DNA of 64,000 nucleotides, taken from Candidatus Kaistia colombiensis (GTDB lineage: Bacteria; Pseudomonadota; Alphaproteobacteria; Rhizobiales; Kaistiaceae). The stretch spans positions 1,254,501 to 1,318,500 of the forward strand of contig CP119318.1 of assembly GCA_029203105.1 (NCBI GenBank). Reading direction: 5' to 3'. Shown one piece after another: positions 19,461 through 27,235 of this stretch (position 1 is the stretch's first letter; every line of letters starts with the position of its first letter). The notes below the pieces were generated by a model. It was given only the letters and a program-made list of their open reading frames with translations. It was not told the DNA's origin and did not search any database. The position numbers and the translations under genes are program-made.

Positions 19461-19702
19461 GCACCGCACAGGAGCGAGCCGCGGCCCATATCGAGGCGGT
19501 CCTTGCGGCGGGGCATGCAATCGCCCTCGTCCGGAACGCCTTCCGAGATGGCAAGGACGGCGTGATGACCACATTTGATGCCAGCCCGCCCTTCGAGCTG
19601 GACCCAGAAACCGCCGCGCTCGCCGACAGCTACAGCCGCGACCGGAAGGCCGACAATCGGGCTCTCCGTGCCGAACTGATCCGTAGGGGATGGGTGCAAT
19701 GA
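19457..19702 (+). CDS. Small hypothetical protein
   Basis: An 81-residue protein starting MSTAQERAAAHIEAVLAAGH. It has an acidic, helical N-terminal half and a basic C-terminus (RKADNRALRAELIRRGWVQ). It is linked by ATGA overlaps to both the gene before and the gene after it. No recognised family. Confidence 0.6.
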   Translation: MSTAQERAAAHIEAVLAAGHAIALVRNAFRDGKDGVMTTFDASPPFELDPETAALADSYSRDRKADNRALRAELIRRGWVQ

Positions 19703-19821
19703 GTCTAATCAGACTGCTCTGCCTGCGCATCCTGTTCAAGGTCGCGTTCAAGCTGCTCGACGCCGAGGAACGCGCCCTCGGACTGGCGCCGATGAAGCGC
19801 CCCGATAGGTGGCGGCCATGA
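19699..19821 (+). CDS. Very small basic hypothetical protein (40 aa)
   Basis: A 40-residue ORF starting MSLIRLLCLRILFKVAFKLL, with an amphipathic or hydrophobic N-terminal half and a polar end KRPDRWRP. It overlaps the preceding stop and the following start (ATGA at both ends). That continuous coupling is the main reason to believe it is real. It could be a small membrane-associated peptide. Confidence 0.5.
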   Translation: MSLIRLLCLRILFKVAFKLLDAEERALGLAPMKRPDRWRP

Positions 19822-20018
19822 CGCATCCGGTCATACATGCCTATCGGCGCCAGCAGCTCGAACTATGGATAGAGCGGGCCATCGCCTTGCTCGACACTTT
19901 GGACGGCGACGCAGACCAGGAAGCCGGCGCGGATCTGGAGCGCGACGAAACGGAAATCGTTTCCGATTTGCCTCGCTTAGTCATGGGTGGCAGGAGCGCT
20001 ATGGCGGTGCGGCGGTGA
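19818..20018 (+). CDS. Small hypothetical protein
   Basis: A 66-residue protein starting MTHPVIHAYRRQQLELWIER, followed by an acidic helical segment (DTLDGDADQEAGADLERDET). Start in an ATGA overlap with the 40-residue ORF. Last gene of the small series before the integrase. No recognised family. Confidence 0.55.
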   Translation: MTHPVIHAYRRQQLELWIERAIALLDTLDGDADQEAGADLERDETEIVSDLPRLVMGGRSAMAVRR

Positions 20019-20348
20019 GCAATCGGTGGGCGTCCAAAGTCCGAAGCGATCGGGCCAACTTCAGCGCCATCCTAAATCTATTGGGGGAAGCGGCGGGGGA
20101 AGAATTCCGGCCTCGGGCTAAAAAGCTCAGTCTTATCAGGCGCTTATGGGTGATTGATGGCGGAGGGAGCGTCCGCCTTCTACATGTCTCAATCTGTATC
20201 AATTGACCCTAGTGCTGACAAAAAGTCGAATATTTATATTCATTTAAGCCATACGCTCCGCTATGAGATATTGATCGGCATCACCCAATATCACAATATG
20301 TGATGGGCTGTCTGATGGGCTAGCGATGGTTCAGGCCATGGAGGGTGG
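20019..20348. other. Gene-free region between the small-gene series and the integrase
   Basis: The first part is degenerate coding-like sequence without a supported start. From about 20215 to 20310 it is AT-rich (AATATTTATATTCATTTAAG and neighbours) and probably carries the integrase promoter or core attachment site. No tRNA gene is visible beside it, so the attachment site cannot be placed. Confidence 0.35.
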
Positions 20349-21560
20349 ATGCTTACCGACGTGAAGGCACGGAAGATCGTGCCCGGCAGCAAACCGATTT
20401 CTGATGGCGCGGTGGCTGGACTCTACCTCTTTCCGTCCACGAAGGCCGGAACCGGCAAGTGTATCATGAGATACATTTCACCGCAGACAGGGAAGCTCCG
20501 CGACATGGGGCTGGGTCGGTACCCAGACGTTCCGATCCGTGAAGCCAGGACGGCGGCTCTGGAGGCTCGGCGCTTGCTCGATGGTGGCGTTGATCCACTG
20601 GAACTGCGTCGAGAGAACGCCGCTAAAAGCACGGTGGCTCTACAGGTTCCGACATTCGCAGAAGCAGCCCGACACGTGCACGAGGATATGTCGCCGGCCT
20701 TCAAGAACGAAAAGCATACTGCCCAGTGGATCTCCACGCTGGAGCGCTATGTCTTTCCGCGCCTCGGGAACGTCTTGGTCACAGATCTCAGGGCAGCCGA
20801 TTTCGCTGAGGCCTTGCGTGATATCTGGCTGAGCAAGCTCGAGACGGCGTCGCGCATTCGCCAGCGCTGCGACAAAGTCATGGGCTGGTGTGCAGCGCGC
20901 GGCTACATTGTTGCCAGCCCGGTCCCGGTCGCCGACATGCTGCTTCCCAAGCAGCCTGGTAAACGCGAACGGACAAGCCATCATCCCGCACTCCCATGGC
21001 GCGATATCCCATCCTTTGTCACGACGGTTCTGCATGCTGGCAGACCCGCACAGGGCAAGTTGATGTTGGAGTTCCTGATGCTCACGGCCGTCAGGTCTGG
21101 CGAGCTCCGAGGCATGCGATGGGAAGAAATCGATTGGAGGAAGCGGGTCTGGACGATCCCCGTGACACGCATGAAGGCCAAGGTCTCTCATCGCGTGCCG
21201 CTCGGTCAACGCGCGCTCGAGATCCTTTCATCCATGAAGGGCTCGCGTGAACCAGCGCCCGATCAGTTGGTATTCCGTTCCCGGACCGGCGGGTCGCTGA
21301 GCGACATGGCACTGACGAAACTGCTCAGAACCCACAAAGTCGAGAGCGACACTCCCGGTCGCATCGCGACAGCCCATGGCTTCCGCTCATCGTTTCGTGA
21401 CTGGGCTTCCGAGAACGGCTACCCGCGTGATGTTGCTGAACGCGCGCTGGCCCATACAGTCAGAGACGCAACTGAGGCCGCCTATCACCGTACAGACCTC
21501 CTCGATCAGAGGCGCACAATGATGGAGGCGTGGGAGGCGCTTTTGCGTTCGCCCTTGTGA
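20349..21560 (+). CDS. Tyrosine site-specific integrase (P4-type, DUF4102 N-terminus)
   Basis: A 403-residue integrase of normal length. The N-terminal DUF4102-like arm-binding domain covers about residues 1-90 (SDGAVAGLYLFPSTKAGTGK). The SAM-like core-binding domain follows (FAEAARHVHEDMSPAFKNEK). The catalytic domain shows Arg in LTAVRSGELRGMRW, His and Arg in ATAHGFRSSFRDWA, His in RALAHTV and the nucleophilic Tyr in EAAYHRTDLL. It would integrate and excise the module that includes the XRE and small genes, if attachment sites survive. Confidence 0.93.
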   Translation: MLTDVKARKIVPGSKPISDGAVAGLYLFPSTKAGTGKCIMRYISPQTGKLRDMGLGRYPDVPIREARTAALEARRLLDGGVDPLELRRENAAKSTVALQVPTFAEAARHVHEDMSPAFKNEKHTAQWISTLERYVFPRLGNVLVTDLRAADFAEALRDIWLSKLETASRIRQRCDKVMGWCAARGYIVASPVPVADMLLPKQPGKRERTSHHPALPWRDIPSFVTTVLHAGRPAQGKLMLEFLMLTAVRSGELRGMRWEEIDWRKRVWTIPVTRMKAKVSHRVPLGQRALEILSSMKGSREPAPDQLVFRSRTGGSLSDMALTKLLRTHKVESDTPGRIATAHGFRSSFRDWASENGYPRDVAERALAHTVRDATEAAYHRTDLLDQRRTMMEAWEALLRSPL

Positions 21561-21635
21561 TGTCGTGCCTGCTGGTTGCGTGACCGGAAGCAACTGGGGC
21601 CAAAAGCCTACAGAGGACCGTCCCAAAGGGCTTGG

Positions 21636-21674
21636 TGTCATTCGGCGTGCAAAGTTGACCCCCGTATCCGGGGG
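21636..21674 (+). repeat. Orphan IS21 left-end fragment
   Basis: Starting TGTCATTCGGCGTGCAA, the first 27 nt match the left terminus of the IS21 element at 10171 exactly. Similarity fades after the CCGTATCCGGGGG stretch. No transposase genes follow. It marks a lost or internally deleted relative of the intact element and lies in the same orientation. Confidence 0.85.
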
Positions 21675-21699
21675 GCACGTTTGGGGTGGGCGATCGCGC

Positions 21700-22110
21700 G
21701 CTTTCCGATCGAGCTGGCGCCGTCGCCCACGGCACGACGCCGCCGCTGTGAGGGACGAAGGGTTCGGGCGCCGGCGGTCGGTAGTTTAGAGAGCTGTGGG
21801 GGCGCACGCCGTTGTAGTGGTGCCGCCAGGCCTCAATCAGGACGAGGGCCTCGGCCAGGCTGAAGAAGATCTCGCCGTCGAGCAGCTCGTCGCGCAGCTT
21901 GCTGTTGAAACTCTCGCAGTAGCCGTTCTCCCAGGGACTGCCGGGCGCGATGTAGGCGGTCTGGGAGCCGACCGCGGCGATCCATTCGCGCAAGGCGATA
22001 GCGATGAACTCCGGACCGTTGTCTGACCGAACATAGGCCGGCGGGCCGCGCAGGATCATCACATCGGCGAGGGTCTCCAGCACGTCGGTGGAGTTGAGCT
22101 TGCGCTTCAC
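21700..22110 (-). pseudogene. IS3-family OrfB C-terminal fragment
   Basis: It encodes KRKLNSTDVLETLADVMILR, AYVRSDNGPEFIAIALREWI (second catalytic Asp), GSPWENGYCESFNSKLRDEL (catalytic Glu) and YNGVRPHSSLNYRPPAPE. The first half of OrfB, with the first Asp, is absent, and no orfA precedes it. It is a dead remnant adjoining the orphan IS21 end. Confidence 0.85.
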
Positions 22111-22416
22111 GCCACGCGTTCAGGTGAGGCTACCCGGGCCCTCCGCGGCTGCTCGGCAGTGGCTCGATCATGTGTGCGCCACCCGCTCGGCATGCCGTCA
22201 GCCTCTGTTCGGCAAGGCCGACGCGAGAGCCTTCTTCAGCACCCTGCTAGGTGTCGCCATTGAATGCGCGATCGCTTGCAATCTCTCACGCGATACAAAT
22301 CGGCGATCCTGAGGAGGGTGATCGTTGCACAGCTTGTGATTGTACACCTGTGTGACGGCCTCTTATTGACGCATCGTCACCGGAACGCTAGCATCCTATA
22401 TCAATGGATAAATAAA
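22111..22416. other. Stretch without a recognised gene
   Basis: Open frames run through this region, but none has a convincing ribosome binding site or resembles a known family. It lies between the IS3 fragment and a small membrane-protein gene. It may be decayed coding DNA. Confidence 0.35.
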
Positions 22417-22587
22417 TTAGAGAAAAAATTTAGCTATGGCAAACCAAAGGGCGCAACTTGCTATAACTATGCCGACATAAACGGCAAGTCTAGTAGTTGT
22501 TGCGGATGCGTTTTCAATTTTGCTCTGCATGTCTTGGCGGTTTGATGTCTTGGTGATTTTGTTTGTTCCGTTGTCGATCTCTGTCAT
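22417..22587 (-). CDS. Small membrane protein (56 aa)
   Basis: A short gene starting MTEIDNGTNKITKTSNRQDM behind a strong AAAGGAAG Shine-Dalgarno with 5-nt spacing. The N-terminal 30 residues are polar. The C-terminus is one transmembrane helix (LAVYVGIVIASCALWFAIAK). It is AT-richer than its surroundings and lies just before, and divergent from, the EPS sugar transferase. Function unknown. The ribosome binding site and clean soluble-plus-helix layout support it being real. Confidence 0.6.
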   Translation of the reverse strand: MTEIDNGTNKITKTSNRQDMQSKIENASATTTRLAVYVGIVIASCALWFAIAKFFL

Positions 22588-22736
22588 CTTGACTTCCTTT
22601 CATGGATCTTCTGTCATCGCGATTTATCGTGAAATTAATTCAAAATTAATTACAATATTCGCATGAATACCAAATATTTCGTGAAATATTCGCTGGCATT
22701 GGTATAATTGGCACGCAGGCCAAGGGGCGTCTAGCA

Positions 22737-23456
22737 ATGGACAATCTGTCATCGAATGCATCATCATGCTCACCTGAGGCTGATTGTGTGGGCCTCCCGA
22801 TTCAGCTTGTCGAGCGTCGTGTCAGAGCCACTATAAGGACATATTCGCTGAAGCGAACGGTCGACGTAGCTCTTTCATCTGCAATGATTATTTTTCTGCT
22901 ACCATTGGGTATAATTGTGGCCGCTTTAATCATGTTGAGCGGCGGCCCTGTTTTCTATGCAGCTCCTCGCCCGGGGCGCGGCGGGCGGACGTTCAGGATG
23001 TATAAGTTCCGAACCATGGTTCCGGATGCCGATGCCGTCCTGAAGGCGTTCTTGGAGCGGAATGAAGCGGCTCGTCGCGAGTATCAGCGGAATTTCAAAC
23101 TCATGAACGATCCTCGTGTTTCATTCATTGGGCGGTTTCTACGAAAGTTCAGCCTCGATGAGCTGCCGCAACTTATCAACGTCCTGATCGGTGATATGAG
23201 CTTGGTTGGTCCGCGGCCGCGGGGATTTGGCGAGCTCGCGGCTCGCCAGCGCTACAACTTGCGTGTGTTCGACGCCTATTTCCTTTGCCGTCCCGGCATG
23301 ACCGGACTCTGGCAGGTATCCGGCCGCTCGAATACGGATTATCATAAGAGAATTCGTCTCGATGCCCTGTATGTGCGGCGCATGAGTCTGAAACAGGATA
23401 TCGCCATCCTTGCCAAGACGGTCCCTGTGATGATCATGGGCACGGGGGCCTGCTAA
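22737..23456 (+). CDS. Exopolysaccharide priming sugar transferase (ExoY/WbaP type)
   Basis: A 239-residue bacterial sugar transferase that would move a sugar-1-phosphate onto undecaprenyl phosphate at the inner membrane, starting repeat-unit synthesis. One membrane segment is at about residues 43-65 (SSAMIIFLLPLGIIVAALIM). The catalytic block follows: MYKFRTMVPDAD, RFLRKFSLDELPQLINVLIG and DMSLVGPRPRGFGE, with PGMTGLWQVSGRS near the end. It is the short, ExoY-like form without the multi-spanning N-terminus. A 150-bp AT-rich region upstream probably holds the promoter. Confidence 0.93.
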   Translation: MDNLSSNASSCSPEADCVGLPIQLVERRVRATIRTYSLKRTVDVALSSAMIIFLLPLGIIVAALIMLSGGPVFYAAPRPGRGGRTFRMYKFRTMVPDADAVLKAFLERNEAARREYQRNFKLMNDPRVSFIGRFLRKFSLDELPQLINVLIGDMSLVGPRPRGFGELAARQRYNLRVFDAYFLCRPGMTGLWQVSGRSNTDYHKRIRLDALYVRRMSLKQDIAILAKTVPVMIMGTGAC

Positions 23457-23465
23457 CATGGTCGG

Positions 23466-23488
23466 CCCAAGCCCGTTGGGAGCTTGGG
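23466..23488 (+). terminator. Hairpin after the sugar transferase
   Basis: CCCAAGC (23466-23472) pairs with GCTTGGG (23482-23488) around a 9-nt loop, about 10 bp after the stop codon. No T-run follows, so termination efficiency is uncertain. Between here and 23795 I see no gene. Confidence 0.4.
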
Positions 23489-23794
23489 ACGTCCGATGCT
23501 GCCGCCTCGCTGCCGAATCTGGCCCTTAATTCAAAATTGACATCGAATGCTGGTGACTGTTGTCTAAGAGCAATATTGTGGCCTCACTCATCTTTGCAAG
23601 ATAGTGAAAATCACCTGCATACTGGCGCAATCGAAACAATATGGGCCGGATACTCAGAATGTGGCTCATACGGAGCCTGATTGAGGCGCCTGATGTCAAG
23701 CGACTGTGGTCCAAACCATGGTTTGAACTTCGCTGATTTGGGCTATTAGTATCACCAGCAGATTGACGCTACCCAACCATTGTTGGCCAGCCAC

Positions 23795-24949
23795 TCATCC
23801 GGTGGAGCATCCAGACAGGGTTTCCAGTCGGGTCATGCTACGATAGGAGCTGGCCATTCTTGCGACGGTTGCGTCCAGCGAGTAGTTGGTTTCCACGATC
23901 CATCGTGCTGCTGCCGCTAGGGAAGCCGTCCCATCGCCCAACAGCGCCCGGATTGTAAGTTCCTCGAGATGCAGATCGTCACCCGGTCGAGCCAGTAACC
24001 CGGCTTCACCCGTGCCGAGGAGGTCAACTGCCCCGCCGACGGCGGTTGCGACGCAGACTAATCCGGACGCCATGGCTTCGAGTAAGGCGTTGGACAAACC
24101 TTCCGCCGCAGAAGGGAGGATGAATGCATCGGCGGCTCGGTACCACGGCGCCATGTCGGCCTGCTTGCCGACTGGAAGGACGCCGTCCAGCTCGCGGCCG
24201 CACAAACGCGCAGCTAGGGCGCCCGAGCCGGCGATGATAAGTATCGCTCCTGGCACAGAAGCCCTGATGCGAGGCCAGAGATCGGCGAGGCGATCCACCC
24301 GCTTTTCGGGCTCTAGTCGCCCGGCGAAAACAGCGATTGGCCCATCCGGCAGACCGAGGCCGCTTCGGATCTTCTGCTTCTCGGCTGGAGTGGCCGGCTT
24401 AAATCGATCAACATTTACCCCGTTGGGAAGGAACAAACGTCGGCCTGCTGGCACGTTCAGCCGAGCCAACTCCAGGTCAATTTCGGAGCTGATTACAGCG
24501 AAGACATCGACATGCCGCTGAATGGCGGTCAAACGTAGCCTGCCGAGAGTGTTCCTCGAAAGCATGCCGATATCGCCGATCTCGCCACCCCGGAGGATCT
24601 TTGCTATTATTGGTGTTGGTGAGATCGCCTTCCAGGCTAGTGCCGTAGTTGTGGGCGAAAGCAGTTCATGGGCATGAACGACATCCGGGCGAAAACTGCG
24701 CAGGCGCCGGAGGGCGCCGGCCGTAAAACCTGCCGACGCCATGACGCGAGTGGGCGGCGTTGGGATCCGCCAGACCTGGACGCCGTCGATGACTTCCGAC
24801 ATCAGGCTTTCATCGTAGCGACGCGTGATCACGCAGGGTTCGATGCCGTATTGCGGTAAGCGGCAGACAACCGCAGCGAGTTGGTGCTCCGCGCCGCCAG
24901 TGAAGGGTAGATATCGCTGGATGATCATTGCGACGCGAAGCGAGCGCAT
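23795..24949 (-). CDS. Glycosyltransferase, family 4 type
   Basis: A 384-residue GT-B glycosyltransferase. The N-terminus (RVAMIIQRYLPFTGGAEHQL) holds the acceptor-domain GG motif. The C-terminal donor domain has VFAGRLEPEKRVDRLADLWP and the E-x7-E motif in EGLSNALLEAMASG. It is cytoplasmic and adds a sugar to the lipid-linked repeat unit. The start has a GGAG site. It follows asnB in the same direction by 22 bp, so the two are probably one unit. Confidence 0.92.
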   Translation of the reverse strand: MRSLRVAMIIQRYLPFTGGAEHQLAAVVCRLPQYGIEPCVITRRYDESLMSEVIDGVQVWRIPTPPTRVMASAGFTAGALRRLRSFRPDVVHAHELLSPTTTALAWKAISPTPIIAKILRGGEIGDIGMLSRNTLGRLRLTAIQRHVDVFAVISSEIDLELARLNVPAGRRLFLPNGVNVDRFKPATPAEKQKIRSGLGLPDGPIAVFAGRLEPEKRVDRLADLWPRIRASVPGAILIIAGSGALAARLCGRELDGVLPVGKQADMAPWYRAADAFILPSAAEGLSNALLEAMASGLVCVATAVGGAVDLLGTGEAGLLARPGDDLHLEELTIRALLGDGTASLAAAARWIVETNYSLDATVARMASSYRSMTRLETLSGCSTG

Positions 24950-24971
24950 TGCTATTCTCCGAGAGTGGGCG

Positions 24972-26942
24972 TCACTGTGCTGACTCGGCCGTTCTTCCTA
25001 GTGTGACCAAAGATGCTGGGCCCGAGGCTAGCAAGATCGACGGGGGAGGTGCTGTCGGCGCGGCCGAATCCAGGTAGTGGCGGCTCCAGGCATCGAGCAC
25101 GAGCAGTCGCCAGAGATAGTCGCCGAAATTTCGCCCGGCTTGTCTGTCGTGCAGATTCATTAGGCGTGCGACGCCGGTACGGTCCCACAAATCCGGACGC
25201 TGGGAGTCGGTATCGAGAAGGCGCTCTCGCATTGCAGCGCGTGTCTCCGGGCGTCGCAACCAGGCGTCAATGGGGATGCCAAAGCCACGCTTCTGGGCTT
25301 TCGTGACGCGATCAGGTAATTTGCGGCGTGCCAGGCGGCGGAGTGGCAGTTTGCCGATGGAGTCGTTGACGAGCGCCGCCGACGCTTGATGGCATGCCCA
25401 TTCGACTAGACGGTAGTCGAGAAATGGCGAGCGTACCTCTATCGAATGCGCCATAGACGCACGATCGACCTTCACAAGGACATCGTCAGGCAAATAGGCG
25501 CCATAGTCAAACGCACGCTGGCGCGATAGCGGGTCAAGTCCAGCGGTTTTCTGCCAGAGTTGCGTGACCGACGTCGCCATGTCGGTCGCCACCGCACGAA
25601 GGTCGGCAGGTAGAATCATCCGGAACGCTGGATCGCGCGTTAGGCCCTGTCCGTCAAAGACTGCCCCCATGGCTCCGTCGGGCAGCGTTGCCTTGGCCAA
25701 GCGATAGGCAAGACGGGACTGGACGGGAAGCAGGCACGCCAGCCATGCGCAGGCCTGACGCGCCGAGCCGGGCAACTTGGACATCCAGCCATACCGCGCC
25801 ATCTCGATGTAGCGTCGGTAGCCCCCAAAGGCCTCGTCGCCTCCATCCCCCGAGAGGAGCACGGTCGCGTGTTCACTGGCCGCGGCGCACATCAACATGG
25901 TCGGCAGAGCGGAAGGATCTCCAAACGGCTCGTCGAAGGTCCTGATCATCATGTCGACGTCGTCGAGCGTCGGTGGGCGCTGCTGAAGGAGACGAAATTC
26001 TAGGCCAAGATGATTGGCGGTCGCGCGCGCCAGCTCGGTCTCATCATGAGATTCCGCTTCAAAGCCGACGGTCAGGCATTGAAGCGGCACGCGACCGACC
26101 TCGGAAGCAAGGGCCGCCACCAAGCCGCTGTCGATTCCGCCGGAAAGGAAGATTCCGACTGGGACATCGCTCCGGAGCCGCAGACTGACTGCATCCGACA
26201 GCAACGCCTCCAGAGCATCCTGATCTGCTGCTTCTTCGAACTCTTCGTGAGTTGATGGCGGCGCTATGGTGATGTTCCAGTACCGGACTGGATCGATGTG
26301 GGGCTGGTCGAGGGACCCTTCTGCGAAATGCCCCGGCGCGAGTTTGTTGTAGCCCTTGAAGATACATGAGCCGTTCGTCAGGTAGCCAAGCGACAGGTAC
26401 TCGGCGACGGCGGCCCGATCTAGGATACGAGGTGCGTTCGGCCAAGCCAGTAGCGCTTTCAGCTCCGAGGCAAAACGCACCCTGCCTTGTGACTCGTGCC
26501 AGTAGAGCGGCTTGACGCCGAGGCGATCGCGGGCGAGCAGAAAAGTTCGCCTTTGCAAGTCAAGGAAGGCAATGGAAAACATGCCGTTTAGCCGAGTGAG
26601 GGCCTTCGCGCCGCTCCGCGCCAGGAGGTTCAGTAGCACCTCTGTATCAGAATGACTGCGAAATCTCACGCCAGAGGCTTCTAGTTCCAGGCGCAGCTCG
26701 CGATAATTATAGATCTCGCCGTTGAAAACAATAATGAAGCGACCGTCGGGCGTCCGCATCGGCTGATGGCCGCTTGGGCTCAGGTCAAGGATGGACAACC
26801 GGCGAAAACCGAGCAACCATGCATCGCCCGCATCAATGCCCTCGTCATCTGGACCGCGATGCGCCAGTTTCTTTGAGATCGCTGAATAGATTGCGGTGTC
26901 CGCTTGGCGGCCCTGACCCAGCTCCCCGAATATTCCGCACAT
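24972..26942 (-). CDS. asnB: Asparagine synthetase B-type glutamine amidotransferase
   Basis: A 656-residue enzyme with an N-terminal class II glutaminase domain (MCGIFGELGQG, where Cys2 is the nucleophile; RGPDDEG; FNGEIYNYREL) and a C-terminal ATP-pyrophosphatase synthetase domain (GIFLSGGIDSGLVAAL, the PP-loop; SGDGGDEAFGGYRRY). In polysaccharide loci such proteins often amidate sugar acids or make related amides rather than supply asparagine. Its position between the flippase and glycosyltransferase genes supports that reading. The exact acceptor is unknown. Confidence 0.93.
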   Translation of the reverse strand: MCGIFGELGQGRQADTAIYSAISKKLAHRGPDDEGIDAGDAWLLGFRRLSILDLSPSGHQPMRTPDGRFIIVFNGEIYNYRELRLELEASGVRFRSHSDTEVLLNLLARSGAKALTRLNGMFSIAFLDLQRRTFLLARDRLGVKPLYWHESQGRVRFASELKALLAWPNAPRILDRAAVAEYLSLGYLTNGSCIFKGYNKLAPGHFAEGSLDQPHIDPVRYWNITIAPPSTHEEFEEAADQDALEALLSDAVSLRLRSDVPVGIFLSGGIDSGLVAALASEVGRVPLQCLTVGFEAESHDETELARATANHLGLEFRLLQQRPPTLDDVDMMIRTFDEPFGDPSALPTMLMCAAASEHATVLLSGDGGDEAFGGYRRYIEMARYGWMSKLPGSARQACAWLACLLPVQSRLAYRLAKATLPDGAMGAVFDGQGLTRDPAFRMILPADLRAVATDMATSVTQLWQKTAGLDPLSRQRAFDYGAYLPDDVLVKVDRASMAHSIEVRSPFLDYRLVEWACHQASAALVNDSIGKLPLRRLARRKLPDRVTKAQKRGFGIPIDAWLRRPETRAAMRERLLDTDSQRPDLWDRTGVARLMNLHDRQAGRNFGDYLWRLLVLDAWSRHYLDSAAPTAPPPSILLASGPASLVTLGRTAESAQ

Positions 26943-27235
26943 CGTGCCTCGCCTCTGTGACGCTCAGACTATTGTCACGCCGAAATTCCAGTTAGCTCAG
27001 ATAGCCGAAGAAACCAGGTTCACTTCGGTATTCACACTATGCGATTTCGCTTTCGTACCATATCATGCCAGATGTGGAACATCACTATCAACCAGGTATG
27101 GTTGCAGTACTCAAGGCGCATTGGATCGTCAGAGTTAGGTGGTCGTGAATTGGACATGAACCATTCCTGCCTGGTACAGTATTCGTCTGGATCTGTTCGA
27201 TGTCGTTGGCCGCAATGTGCGGGCGAGGCGCACGA
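26943..27235. promoter_or_regulatory. Divergent intergenic region between asnB and the flippase
   Basis: About 290 bp with lower GC than the flanking genes and no supported ORF. It must hold the promoters for the leftward asnB-glycosyltransferase pair and the rightward flippase-polymerase pair. No clear operator was recognised. Confidence 0.4.

Noticed and set aside
20019..21640. tRNA-associated attachment site for the integrase
   Set aside because: I looked for a tRNA gene or a long direct repeat next to the integrase and found none in the window.
22264..22545. Plus-strand ORF of 93 codons
   Set aside because: It has no ribosome binding site and is largely antisense to the better supported 56-residue membrane protein.
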